Origin: RBG-13-68-16 sp050018455 | GTDB lineage: Bacteria; Acidobacteriota; Thermoanaerobaculia; Thermoanaerobaculales; Thermoanaerobaculaceae | Length of the DNA: 64,000 nt | NCBI GenBank assembly: GCA_050018455.1 | Contig: JBEKAA010000011.1 | Location: 24,001-88,000, forward strand | Direction of reading: 5' to 3' | Shown here: positions 27,510-35,286 of the stretch, piece after piece | Numbering within the stretch: the first letter of the stretch is position 1 | Layout of the letters: each line of letters starts with the position of its first letter | Position numbers and translations under genes: made by a program | The notes under the pieces: model-generated | Databases searched by the model: none | Told to the model about the DNA's origin: nothing | Seen by the model: only the letters and a program-made list of their open reading frames with translations

Positions 27510-28283
27510 ATGGGAGCCGCAGTCCGTGCCGTGTGGCGCCTTTCCGCAATCGTGCTTCTCGCGGCATGCGCCTCGAGTGCGACCCGACCGGCCGCCAGTG
27601 CGCCGGACGTCGACCCCCGGGATCCGCTCGCCGGGACGAGGCTGATGCAGCTGGGGCAGGCTCTCGTCTCTGAGGGCAAGATCGCGGAAGGTCTGGAGAG
27701 GTACCGTGCCGCGCTGGCGCTTCAGCCGAAGAACCCGACGATTTATAACCTCATCGGCCTCGCCGAGCTGAAGGGCGGGAACCCGGCGAAGGCGGTCGAG
27801 GCGTTCAACCGCGCCCTTGCGCTCGCTCCGCAGTACTCGGATGTACGCAACAACCGCGGCGCGGCGTACGTCCAGCTGGGGCAGTTCGCGATGGCCGAAG
27901 CCGACTACCTTACCGTGCTGAGCGACTCCACCCACGCGAACCGCGCCTCCGTCTATTTCAACCTCGGTTCGTTGTACCTCGCGCGCGGGAATCTCTCGGC
28001 CGCCGAGGAGAACCTGCGCCGGGCGGCGGTGCCCTCCGGCCCGATCGAGGCATTCTTCACGCTCGCCCAGGTCGAGGAGAGGCTCGGCAAGGTCGAGCTC
28101 GCGGAGGCCGCCTTCCGCAATGCGATGGACAAGGCGCCCGAACGGCCCGATATCGCGCTCGGGCTCGGCATGCTCCTCGAGTCCCTGGGCCGCAAAGAGG
28201 AGGCGCGCGACGCGTTTCGTCGCGTCGTGGCGCTCGCCCCGGACTCGGCGGAGGCAAAACAGGCGCGGACGCACCTGGAGTGA
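27510..28283 (+). CDS. TPR-repeat lipoprotein
   Basis: A 257-residue lipoprotein. The signal ends in the lipobox LLAAC (Cys near residue 20). About six tetratricopeptide repeats follow, for example LGQALVSEGKIAEGLERYRA, YNLIGLAELKGGNPAKAVEA and NNRGAAYVQLGQFAMAEADY. Such proteins scaffold envelope complexes; similarity in layout to PilF/PilW suggests a pilotin-like role, but no pilus genes are nearby. It starts two bases after the HD-GYP stop and is followed closely by a roadblock gene, so the three probably form an operon. Confidence 0.85.
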   Translation: MGAAVRAVWRLSAIVLLAACASSATRPAASAPDVDPRDPLAGTRLMQLGQALVSEGKIAEGLERYRAALALQPKNPTIYNLIGLAELKGGNPAKAVEAFNRALALAPQYSDVRNNRGAAYVQLGQFAMAEADYLTVLSDSTHANRASVYFNLGSLYLARGNLSAAEENLRRAAVPSGPIEAFFTLAQVEERLGKVELAEAAFRNAMDKAPERPDIALGLGMLLESLGRKEEARDAFRRVVALAPDSAEAKQARTHLE

Positions 28284-28287
28284 TCCC

Positions 28288-28650
28288 GTGGCGTTCCAGT
28301 ACCTCCTGAACAACCTCCTGGTCGATGTGCCCGGCGCGCAGGGCGCCATCTTCCTCGACTACGAGGGCGAGGCCATCGAGTTCGTGTCCCGGCGGGCGAC
28401 GCCGTACGAGCTCAAGCTCGAGGGTGCCTATCACGGGATCTTCCTGCGCCAGGCAGCGCGTCTGGCAAAGCTCATGGGGGCGGGCGGGATGGAGCGACTC
28501 TCGATCGGGGGGGCCAAGATGCAGGTGATGAGCCGCGCGCTGAAGGGCGGCTACTACGTGGTCCTCGTGATGGAACCCGGCGCCTCGGTGGCGATCGCAG
28601 GAGCGGCGCTGGCGAGGGCCAGCGAGGCCTTCAACCGAGAGATTCCCTGA
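28288..28650 (+). CDS. Roadblock/LC7-domain protein
   Basis: A 120-residue single-domain protein of the roadblock/LC7 (MglB-like) type: GAQGAIFLDYEGEAIEFVSR opens the domain, and YYVVLVMEPGASVAIAGAAL forms the later strand and helix. Bacterial roadblock proteins often regulate small GTPases such as MglA. Here no MglA gene is adjacent, but the SRP-receptor GTPase FtsY follows 35 bases later. The GTG start at 28288 lies 4 bases after the TPR gene's stop, which supports co-transcription. A role in gliding or polarity would be speculative. Confidence 0.8.
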   Translation: MAFQYLLNNLLVDVPGAQGAIFLDYEGEAIEFVSRRATPYELKLEGAYHGIFLRQAARLAKLMGAGGMERLSIGGAKMQVMSRALKGGYYVVLVMEPGASVAIAGAALARASEAFNREIP

Positions 28651-28685
28651 CACGGTCTGGCCGGGTGTTCCCCCGGGGGTGAGTC

Positions 28686-29579
28686 TTGGATCTGTTGGAT
28701 CGATTACGTCGCGGCCTGGAGGCGACCCGCTCGCTCCTGGGTGAGCGTTTCACGGCGGGAGGTTGGGCGGTCACGCCCGAAACGCTGGAGGAAGCTCTGC
28801 TCGCCTGCGACGTGGGCGTCGAGGTGGCCGAGACCCTGGGGCGCGACTTCGACGCCGCTCGGCGGCGTGGAGACGTTTCTCCCGGGGCCGAGCTCGGATG
28901 GCTCCGGTCGCGGGTGCAGTCGCTCCTGACGATCGGGAACGGGAGCTCCGGGCGGGGCAGGCCGCACGTCACACTCGTGGTCGGAGTGAACGGCACCGGC
29001 AAGACGACGACGGCTGCGAAGCTTGCGGGCAAGGCTCGGGGCCAGGGGAGGTCGGTGATCCTGGTCGCGGCCGATACCTTCAGGGCCGCGGCGATCGAGC
29101 AGCTCCAGGCGTGGGGCAGGCGCCTTTCCGTGCCGGTCGTGGCGCAGCGACCCGGCGCCGACCCCGGCGCGGTGGTGTTCGACGCGCTGCAGGCGGCGTC
29201 ATCGCGGGGAGCGGACGAGGTGATCGTAGACACCGCCGGACGTCTCCACACCAAGCACAACCTGATGGCCGAGCTCGAGAAGGTGCGCAAGGTGTGCGCC
29301 CGTGCCGTTCCCGGAGCCCCCCACGAGGTGCTCCTCGTGCTCGACGCCCCCACCGGCACCAACGGCCTGGTTCAAGCGAGAGAGTTTCGGGCCCATGCCG
29401 GGGTGACCGGCGTGGTGCTCACCAAGCTCGACGGCACCGCCAAGGGCGGAGTCGTGCTGGCGGTTGCGCACGAGTTGGGCGTGCCGGTACGGTGGGTCGG
29501 GGTGGGGGAGGCTCCGGAAGACCTGCTCCCGTTCGACCCCGGGGTCTTTGCCGGAGCGCTGCTGGAGGCTCTTACATGA
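28686..29579 (+). CDS. ftsY: Signal recognition particle receptor FtsY (short form)
   Basis: A 297-residue SRP-type GTPase. The NG domain is complete: N-domain helices, then GVNGTGKTTTAAKLA (G1), AADTFRAAAIEQLQAW, DTAGRLHTKHNLMAELEK (G3) and TKLDGTAKGG (G4/G5). The acidic A domain of E. coli FtsY is absent, as in many bacteria. It docks ribosome-SRP complexes at the inner membrane. The TTG start at 28686 is preceded by GGGGGTGAG. The stop overlaps ribD (ATGA), coupling it to riboflavin genes. Confidence 0.95.
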   Translation: MDLLDRLRRGLEATRSLLGERFTAGGWAVTPETLEEALLACDVGVEVAETLGRDFDAARRRGDVSPGAELGWLRSRVQSLLTIGNGSSGRGRPHVTLVVGVNGTGKTTTAAKLAGKARGQGRSVILVAADTFRAAAIEQLQAWGRRLSVPVVAQRPGADPGAVVFDALQAASSRGADEVIVDTAGRLHTKHNLMAELEKVRKVCARAVPGAPHEVLLVLDAPTGTNGLVQAREFRAHAGVTGVVLTKLDGTAKGGVVLAVAHELGVPVRWVGVGEAPEDLLPFDPGVFAGALLEALT

Positions 29580-30691
29580 CCGCGCGTTGGGTCGGGCCGA
29601 TGAGACAAGCGCTGGATGAGGCGGAGAAGGGGCGCTACGGGGCGAGCCCCAACCCAATGGTGGGCGCCGTGCTGCTCTCGCGCGAGGGCGAGGTCGTGTC
29701 CACCGGTGCGCATCTGCGTTGCGGCGGTCCCCATGCCGAGGTCGAAGCTCTCACCCGGGGCGTGGAGGGCGCCGTTGGCGGTACGCTCGTGGTCACGCTC
29801 GAGCCGTGCGTGCCCTCGCCGAACAAGAGGACGCCGCCCTGCGTGGACGCGATCCTCGCGGCCGGGATCTCGCGGGTCGTGATCGGGACGCGTGACCCGA
29901 ATCCCGCCGTGGCGGGGCGCGGCGTGGAAACCTTGAAAAGGGCGGGCGTCGAGGTCATCGAAGGCATCGAGGAGGATGCGTGCCGGACGCTCAACCGGCG
30001 TTTCTTCCACTGGGCCGTCACCGGCCGGCCCTACGTGACCCTCAAGATGGCGATGACCCTCGACGGTAAGCTGGCGGCGCGCGGCGGCCGGTCGCGCTGG
30101 ATCACCTCGGAGGCCTCACGCCGGGAGGGGTACGCCCTGCGTGAGGAGTACGACGCCCTGCTTGTCGGCATCAACACGGTGGTTGCGGACGACCCCCGCC
30201 TGCTGCGCCATCTCGGGCTCAACCCGAACCCGCGCCTCACAAGGGTCGTGCTGGACACCTCCCTGCGCACGCCTTGCGACGGCGCGCTGCTCGAGAAGTA
30301 CCCCGAGGACGTTGTGGTGTTCTGCCTCGAAGGATCGCCGGCCGAGCGGCGCCGCGAGCTGGAGAGACGCGGCGTCACGGTTGTCGAGGTCGGGGACGAC
30401 GGACGTGGCCGGTGCGACCTTCGCCAGACCCTGCGCCGGCTGGCGGCGAACGGCACGAGCTCGGTGCTGGTCGAAGGCGGCGGCGAGGTGCACTGGTCTT
30501 TCCTGCGCGAGGGGCTCGCTCACCGGGTGCACGCGTTCGTCGCGCCACTCGTGCTCGGGGGGCGAGAGGCCACGCCGTCCGTGGGCGGACCGGGCTTCGC
30601 GTCGCCGCAAGAGGCGGTCAAGCTCCGCTTCGTCGACGTGCGGCGCCTCGAGGGCGATCTCGTCGTGCAGGCCGAGGTCGAAGGTGTTTAG
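29576..30691 (+). CDS. ribD: Riboflavin biosynthesis deaminase/reductase RibD
   Basis: A 371-residue bifunctional enzyme. The N-terminal deaminase has SPNPMVGAVL, the zinc His and catalytic Glu in GGPHAEVEAL, and zinc cysteines in EPCVPSPNKRTPPC. The C-terminal reductase begins near residue 150 with RPYVTLKMAMTLDGK and includes VGINTVVADDPRL. It carries out two steps from the GTP cyclohydrolase product. The two zinc cysteines are ten residues apart, whereas E. coli and B. subtilis RibD have eight, so this has a two-residue insertion. It overlaps ftsY by 4 and ribE by 8 bases. Confidence 0.95.
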   Translation: MTARWVGPMRQALDEAEKGRYGASPNPMVGAVLLSREGEVVSTGAHLRCGGPHAEVEALTRGVEGAVGGTLVVTLEPCVPSPNKRTPPCVDAILAAGISRVVIGTRDPNPAVAGRGVETLKRAGVEVIEGIEEDACRTLNRRFFHWAVTGRPYVTLKMAMTLDGKLAARGGRSRWITSEASRREGYALREEYDALLVGINTVVADDPRLLRHLGLNPNPRLTRVVLDTSLRTPCDGALLEKYPEDVVVFCLEGSPAERRRELERRGVTVVEVGDDGRGRCDLRQTLRRLAANGTSSVLVEGGGEVHWSFLREGLAHRVHAFVAPLVLGGREATPSVGGPGFASPQEAVKLRFVDVRRLEGDLVVQAEVEGV

Positions 30692-31322
30692 CGGGCTCGT
30701 CCTCGGGGTCGGCGAGGTGCGCGGCCTGGTCCGGCAGGGTGGCGGTGCGCGCCTCGACATTCGCTGTTCCCTGCCGGGAGAGCCCTTGGCGCGCGGCGAG
30801 AGCGTGGCGGTGCAGGGCGCCTGCCTGACGGTCGCGAAGGCTGCGACGGGCGGGTTCGAAGCGGATCTCTCACCGGAGACCCTGGACCGCACCACGCTCG
30901 GCGCGGTGCGGGCCGGCAGCTGCGTCAACCTCGAACGCGCGATGCGGCTCTCGGACCGCGTCGGTGGCCACCTGGTGCTGGGGCACGTGGACGCCACCAT
31001 CGCCGTCGTATCGGTGCGTCCGGCCCGCGACTATGGCACCGTGCGCCTCGTGTTGCCCTCCGCTCGTGCGCCCGAGGTCGCCGAGAAGGGTTCCGTGGCC
31101 GTGGACGGCGTCTCGCTGACCGTTTCGCGCCTTGGCGAAGGCTGGTTTGAGGTCGCGCTGATCCCGACCACCTTGTCGGACACGACGCTCGCTGCCCTGC
31201 GTCCCGGCGACCTCGTCAACCTCGAGACTGACGTGCTCGCAAAGTACGTTCGCCGTTTGCTCGGCGGCGAAAGGCCGGGGATCACGTCGTTGCTGGCAGG
31301 GCTCAGCGATGCGTCGGATTGA
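30684..31322 (+). CDS. ribE: Riboflavin synthase alpha chain
   Basis: A 212-residue riboflavin synthase, which dismutates two lumazines to riboflavin. The start is GTG (reading MFSGLVLGVGEVR), the usual N-terminus of the family. The two internally related barrels are visible: VQGACLTVAKAA with ETLDRTTLG in the first half, VDGVSLTVSRLG with TTLSDTTLAALRPGD in the second. It overlaps both neighbours (ribD by 8 bases, the next gene by 14). ribBA and ribH are not in the window, so the pathway is split. No FMN riboswitch was noticed upstream. Confidence 0.95.
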   Translation: MFSGLVLGVGEVRGLVRQGGGARLDIRCSLPGEPLARGESVAVQGACLTVAKAATGGFEADLSPETLDRTTLGAVRAGSCVNLERAMRLSDRVGGHLVLGHVDATIAVVSVRPARDYGTVRLVLPSARAPEVAEKGSVAVDGVSLTVSRLGEGWFEVALIPTTLSDTTLAALRPGDLVNLETDVLAKYVRRLLGGERPGITSLLAGLSDASD

Positions 31323-32289
31323 GCCGGCGTTCCCCGACCTGTTGCCCGTTACGCACCGCCTCGGGCCGCTCCCCCAGGTGGGCGAGGGCGGCGGAGGCGT
31401 GCTCGATCCTGTCGACATGCGGCTGGTCTGGGAGCCGGCCTTGCGGCACCGGCAGGAGGGCGACCGCTCGATCCCGCGACGGCCGGTCAGAGTGCTGGTC
31501 CACGCCGATGCGGCGTGCCGCGAGATCGCCTTCCTCGAGAGATTGGTCGCGGGCGGCTGCGGCATCCTCATCCTTCTCGACGCACCCGTGCCGCTGGATC
31601 TGCTTCCGGCCCCCTCCTTCGAGGGCCAGATCGCGATCCTGGCTCCCTGGGTGCCGCCGTTCTGGGGAGGGCGGCCGCTCGCGCCGCTCGAAGGGTTCCG
31701 CTCGCGGCGGATGCCGGCCGGCGTCCTGCTCTGCCTCGGTCCGGCGCCGGAGCCGTCCGAGCAGGTGACCGGCGGCGTCCGGGAAGCCCAGGCAGCCGGC
31801 GCCGGGTTCGTGCTCGCGAGCCCGCTGTCGATTCCGCCCGAAGACCGTCACCGCGTGTACGACGGCAGGGCAGGCGAGGGAGGCGACGAGGCTTTGGAGG
31901 ACCTGCTCTTCCATACCGACCTCGCCCGCCTCGCGGTAGACCTCGAACGGGAGGCCTCACGGGCGTGTCGGCGGCTGGGCCTGGCAGAAGGGTTGCCCGG
32001 ACCCGCAACGTCCCTCACCCCCGCGGCCACGTTTGCGGCGAGCGCGCGGCTCCTGCTGTGGGCCCGGCGGCTCGATCTCCTCGACGGCGTCAACTCGACG
32101 GGCTGGCAGCTGCGGCGGGCGGCACGGGCCTTGCTCGCCTCCGGGAGAAACCCGGGCGCGTTGCTCGCCGACGACAACCTCCGCGTGATCCCGGGATTCA
32201 CGCCGTGGGTGGAGGCGTTCGCGCGGTCGGCGTGGAGCGGGGTCGGCGAGCCGTTCGACGAGGTGATGGCGCGCTGGATCGCCGAGTGA
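31309..32289 (+). CDS. Unrecognised protein in the rib/hemW run
   Basis: A 326-residue protein that I cannot assign. It has no signal peptide or transmembrane helix. The first 200 residues alternate short hydrophobic strands and helices: VRVLVHADAACREIAFLERL, GILILLDAPVPL, AILAPWVPPFW, GVLLCLGPAPE, GAGFVLASPLSIP. This looks like an alpha/beta barrel or Rossmann-like domain. The rest is helical, with a conserved-looking NSTGWQLRRAARALL. It overlaps ribE by 14 bases, so it is almost certainly translated with it, and it ends about 210 bases before hemW. A role in cofactor metabolism is suggested by context only. Confidence 0.75.
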   Translation: MRRIEPAFPDLLPVTHRLGPLPQVGEGGGGVLDPVDMRLVWEPALRHRQEGDRSIPRRPVRVLVHADAACREIAFLERLVAGGCGILILLDAPVPLDLLPAPSFEGQIAILAPWVPPFWGGRPLAPLEGFRSRRMPAGVLLCLGPAPEPSEQVTGGVREAQAAGAGFVLASPLSIPPEDRHRVYDGRAGEGGDEALEDLLFHTDLARLAVDLEREASRACRRLGLAEGLPGPATSLTPAATFAASARLLLWARRLDLLDGVNSTGWQLRRAARALLASGRNPGALLADDNLRVIPGFTPWVEAFARSAWSGVGEPFDEVMARWIAE

Positions 32290-32482
32290 AAGCAGGGCAC
32301 CGGGCACCGGGCACAGAACGACCGGTGCATGGGCGCTGCCGGCGCTCGGAGGCTCAGTACCTCTCCGGGTGTGTCTCCCCGGAAGCTTCGGACCATGATC
32401 GGGGGCGCCTCCCGGAGCCCGATGCCCGGGGCCCGGAGCCCGGTTCCTGGACTCCGGACCACGGACCACGGACCCCGGGACG
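32290..32482. repeat. Runs of GC-rich heptamers upstream of hemW
   Basis: GGGCACC is repeated from 32295 to 32315 (third copy GGGCACA). From 32411 to 32445 come CCCGGAG, CCCGATG, CCCGGGG, CCCGGAG and CCCGGTT. From 32449 to 32476 come GGACTCC, GGACCAC, GGACCAC and GGACCCC. All have a strict 7-base period. They fill the gap in front of hemW and continue to within 25 bases of its first usable codon. No gene is seen in the gap. Confidence 0.85.
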
Positions 32483-32501
32483 GAGGGCGGTCGGGCTGTA
32501 C

Positions 32502-33599
32502 GTGCACCTGCCGTTCTGCGCCAGCCGCTGCGCGTATTGCACCTTCGTGACTTCGACCGAGCTCGACCTGATGCCGCGGACACTTGCGGCGTCGGAACGT
32601 CAGATCGCCCAAATGGGCCGCAGGGGCCGCCGGAACCTGGCGACCCTATATCTGGGTGGCGGCACGCCCTCGCTGGTCCCCCCGGGTGAGCTCTCGAAGC
32701 TCTTCGCCGAGCTCGACCGGTGTTTCCCGCGTCTCCCGGACGCCGAGGTGACGTTGGAGGCGAACCCTGACGACGTGACCGCCGAGAAGGCCGCTGCGTG
32801 GGCCGGGCTCGGCGTCAACCGGGTGTCGGTCGGTGTCCAGGCTTTCTCCGACCGGGTGCTCGACATGCTCAACCGGCGACACGACGCCGCTCAGGCGAGC
32901 GCCGCCGTGCGGGCGGTGCAGGAAGCCGGCCTCGCGGTCTCGGTCGATCTGATGCTCGGCTTGCCCCGGCTTTCCGACGAGGACCTCCGAGCGACCCTCG
33001 CCGAGCTGCTCCGCCTGCGTCCGGGCCACGTCTCCGTGTACTTGCTCGAGATGGACAAGCCTCACGCGCTCGCCAGACTCGCCCAACGCTGTCCGGAACT
33101 CTTTCCGGATTCCGATGCGGCCGCGGCCCAGTACCTGTCGGTGGGGCGAGAGCTCGTGGAGGCCGGTTACAGGCACTACGAGATCTCGAACTTCGCGCTG
33201 CCGGGGCTCGAGGCCCGCCACAACGTCCGGTACTGGCGACGGCAGCCCGTGCTGGCCGCCGGACTCGCCGCGCACGGCCACTCCGGGCGGCGGCGGTGGG
33301 CGAACCTCGATACCCTGCCCGCGTACCTGGAGGCCATCGAGGCCGGGCGCCCGCCGCTGGCGTGGAGCCGCCGGCTCTCCGACGGCGAGGCCGCCAGGGA
33401 GCGGGTGATGCTCGGGCTCCGGCTCTCGCGCGGCGTGGTCGAGACCGAGGTCGCGACGTGCGGCGACCTCGCTCCGGCGTTCGCCGAGACGATGGCGGAC
33501 TTCCTGGCTCTCGGGCTCGCGCGGCGGTCGCGAGGGCGCGTGCGCCTGACGCCGCGCGGCTGGCTCGTTTCCAACGAGCTCTTCGCCGGGCTGTGGTGA
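32502..33599 (+). CDS. hemW: HemW-like radical SAM protein; start region disrupted
   Basis: About 365 residues of the HemW/coproporphyrinogen-dehydrogenase-like radical SAM family. The Fe-S motif is CASRCAYC (CxxxCxxC). TLYLGGGTPSLV, VTLEANPDDVT, VNRVSVGVQAFSD, and the HemW-type block ARHNVRYW near residue 235 follow. HemW is thought to deliver heme rather than oxidise coproporphyrinogen. The usual N-terminal strand (LYVHLPFC) would begin 2-3 residues before the listed GTG at 32502. No ATG, GTG or TTG is found for many codons upstream; an in-frame CTG lies at 32496. The heptamer repeat just upstream may have removed the original start. Confidence 0.85.
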   Translation: MHLPFCASRCAYCTFVTSTELDLMPRTLAASERQIAQMGRRGRRNLATLYLGGGTPSLVPPGELSKLFAELDRCFPRLPDAEVTLEANPDDVTAEKAAAWAGLGVNRVSVGVQAFSDRVLDMLNRRHDAAQASAAVRAVQEAGLAVSVDLMLGLPRLSDEDLRATLAELLRLRPGHVSVYLLEMDKPHALARLAQRCPELFPDSDAAAAQYLSVGRELVEAGYRHYEISNFALPGLEARHNVRYWRRQPVLAAGLAAHGHSGRRRWANLDTLPAYLEAIEAGRPPLAWSRRLSDGEAARERVMLGLRLSRGVVETEVATCGDLAPAFAETMADFLALGLARRSRGRVRLTPRGWLVSNELFAGLW

Positions 33600-33649
33600 G
33601 GTTCAGGCAACGGAAAAGTTCGGGGTAAACTCTCGGCGTGGAGGTCGCG

Positions 33650-34375
33650 ATGAAGCCTTTCGGTGCGATGCTCGTCGCGCTGGCTCTCTCGGCCGGGTTG
33701 GCGCACGCGGGGGAGTTCGGTCTGGGTCCTGGCTTCACGCAGGCGGACCTCGACTCGATCACCCAAGCGTTCGGTGATGCCGTGAATTTCCCCAACCTGG
33801 GGGGGGCCGCACCGGGCGGCGTGACGGGTTTCCAGATCCTGGGCGTTGCCGGCGGCCCCGAGGTCGACACGAGCGCGCACTGGTGGCGCTACGTACCCCA
33901 CGCCAACACCGTGGGAGGCGTCCTGTTCGGCCAGCGCGTCATCGTGCGCAAGGGGCTCCCCTTCAACCTCGACGTCGGCGTGCAGGTCGGAAGGGTGTTC
34001 GGGGACCAGTTCTGGGGCGCCGATGTGCGGTGGGCGTTCGTCGAGGGCGGTGCGCTGTCCCCGGCGATGGCGCTGCGGGCCGCGTACTCGCGCGCCAGCA
34101 GCTCCCTCCTCGATCGTCTCGACGTCGCGGAAGCTCAGCTCGTGATCTCCAAGGACTTTCCGGTGGTGTCCCCGTACGGTGCGATCGGCTACCGTCGCGT
34201 CAGCGGACGCGCAAACTTCGGAGATCCGGTTCCGCTCGGGTATTCCTCGACCACGAGTGGAGTGACTGCAACCGTCGGCGCGCGGCTTGGCCTCCTCCCG
34301 TTCTTCCACGTCGTCGGCGAGGTCAGGCGCGCCACCTCGACCTGCGTCTTTGTGGGTGTGGGGGTGGGCCAGTGA
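33650..34375 (+). CDS. Exported beta-barrel-like protein
   Basis: A 241-residue protein with a clear signal peptide (MKPFGAMLVALALSAGLAHA, cleavage near 20). The mature part is rich in Gly and aromatic residues and alternates short amphipathic strands: VGGVLFGQRVIVRKGLPFNL, DVGVQVGRVFG, WGADVRWAFVEGG, VSPYGAIGYRRVSG, TATVGARLGLLPF. It probably forms a small outer-membrane barrel. I do not recognise a named family. A strong GGAGG site precedes the ATG at 33650. Its stop overlaps the following lipoprotein gene (TGATG). Confidence 0.7.
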   Translation: MKPFGAMLVALALSAGLAHAGEFGLGPGFTQADLDSITQAFGDAVNFPNLGGAAPGGVTGFQILGVAGGPEVDTSAHWWRYVPHANTVGGVLFGQRVIVRKGLPFNLDVGVQVGRVFGDQFWGADVRWAFVEGGALSPAMALRAAYSRASSSLLDRLDVAEAQLVISKDFPVVSPYGAIGYRRVSGRANFGDPVPLGYSSTTSGVTATVGARLGLLPFFHVVGEVRRATSTCVFVGVGVGQ

Positions 34376-34893
34376 TGCGGCGGTGGGTGGCCGCAGCGGC
34401 GCTGGTCGCGCCGGTGCTCGCGTTGCTGGCGGGGTGTGACCAGCCGCGTCGCGAAATTCCGCGGGACAGGATCACCCGGCTTCGTCTGCTGCATCGCGTT
34501 TCGGCGAACTGGTACGAGGTCAAGAAAGAACGGGACGGTAAACCGGTGCTCGTCCTAGATCTGACCGTGACCAACGACGGCAACGAGAGCCTCAACGTGG
34601 TCACGATGCGGATGCATATCACAGCAGCCGACGGCAAGGACCGCCTCGTCACGCCGGTCACGCTGGATGTTTCGCGGATCAAGCCGGGCACCCTTGAGGT
34701 GCACCCCCGGGAGCCGGGGAGACCCCTGATCTCCGTGGCCAAGCCGGGGCCGCCGGGCCACCTCGTCGTCGGAGTGCCGGGTGTCGAAGTGAAGCCCGGC
34801 GAAGAGATCACCCTGGAGATGCAGGGCCAACCCTCGAAGGAGGAGATGGCAAAGTACCCCGAGTACCGCGTGGTTCGGAGCGGGTCCGAGTGA
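34375..34893 (+). CDS. Lipoprotein of unknown function
   Basis: A 172-residue protein with a signal peptide and the lipobox LLAGC (Cys near residue 21). The mature part reads like a single beta-sandwich: VLVLDLTVTNDGNESLNVVT, then DRLVTPVTLDVSRIKPG and PGHLVVGVPGVEVKPGEEIT. This resembles extracytoplasmic domains that carry N-glycan-free Ig-like folds, but I cannot name a family. It overlaps the preceding barrel gene by one base, so the two products likely work together at the outer membrane. Confidence 0.7.
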   Translation: MRRWVAAAALVAPVLALLAGCDQPRREIPRDRITRLRLLHRVSANWYEVKKERDGKPVLVLDLTVTNDGNESLNVVTMRMHITAADGKDRLVTPVTLDVSRIKPGTLEVHPREPGRPLISVAKPGPPGHLVVGVPGVEVKPGEEITLEMQGQPSKEEMAKYPEYRVVRSGSE

Positions 34894-34927
34894 TGGGCCG
34901 ACCGCGCCCGCCTGCTCGGGCAGGATC

Positions 34928-35188
34928 CTAGTTGACTGGGGAGGGGGTGGAGATTTGAAACCGGTCGTGGACGATCCTCTCCAGGCGAGGTCGAATCACA
35001 AGGTTGAACGTGTCGTCCTTGTCGGGGAAGAGCCGGAGAATGGCCGTGCGCGCGGCCTCGATGAGGCGCAAAGCCTCGCAGAACGTCAGCTTCTCGTCCT
35101 CGGAGAGCACTTGAGCCGTGACATCCACCAGCAGACGCGCGCGGCGAATGCGGTGTTGCTCCTCTTGCAGGGCTGCCTCGTCCGTCAT
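34928..35188 (-). CDS. Small helical protein of unknown function
   Basis: An 86-residue, charge-rich protein: MTDEAALQEEQHRIRRARLL, then a helix VTAQVLSEDEKLTFCEALR and TAILRLFPDKDDTFNLVI. It is predicted to be fully helical with no signal or membrane segment. It lies alone on the minus strand between plus-strand genes, and its upstream end faces the inositol-phosphatase gene. An ATG 21 bases upstream (35209) is an alternative start. The regular helix pattern and codon usage suggest a real gene, but the function is unknown. Confidence 0.6.
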   Translation of the reverse strand: MTDEAALQEEQHRIRRARLLVDVTAQVLSEDEKLTFCEALRLIEAARTAILRLFPDKDDTFNLVIRPRLERIVHDRFQISTPSPVN

Positions 35189-35286
35189 CCGACTTATCCA
35201 ACCGGACATCTTCCGGCGACATTTCCGGCGGGGCCTTCATGGCCGGGCCACGTCATCCCCGGCACCGTAGCACCGGCGGTTCGAGG

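Noticed and set aside
29540..29580. FMN riboswitch before ribD
   Set aside because: ribD overlaps ftsY by 4 bases, leaving no leader, and no riboswitch-like fold was seen.
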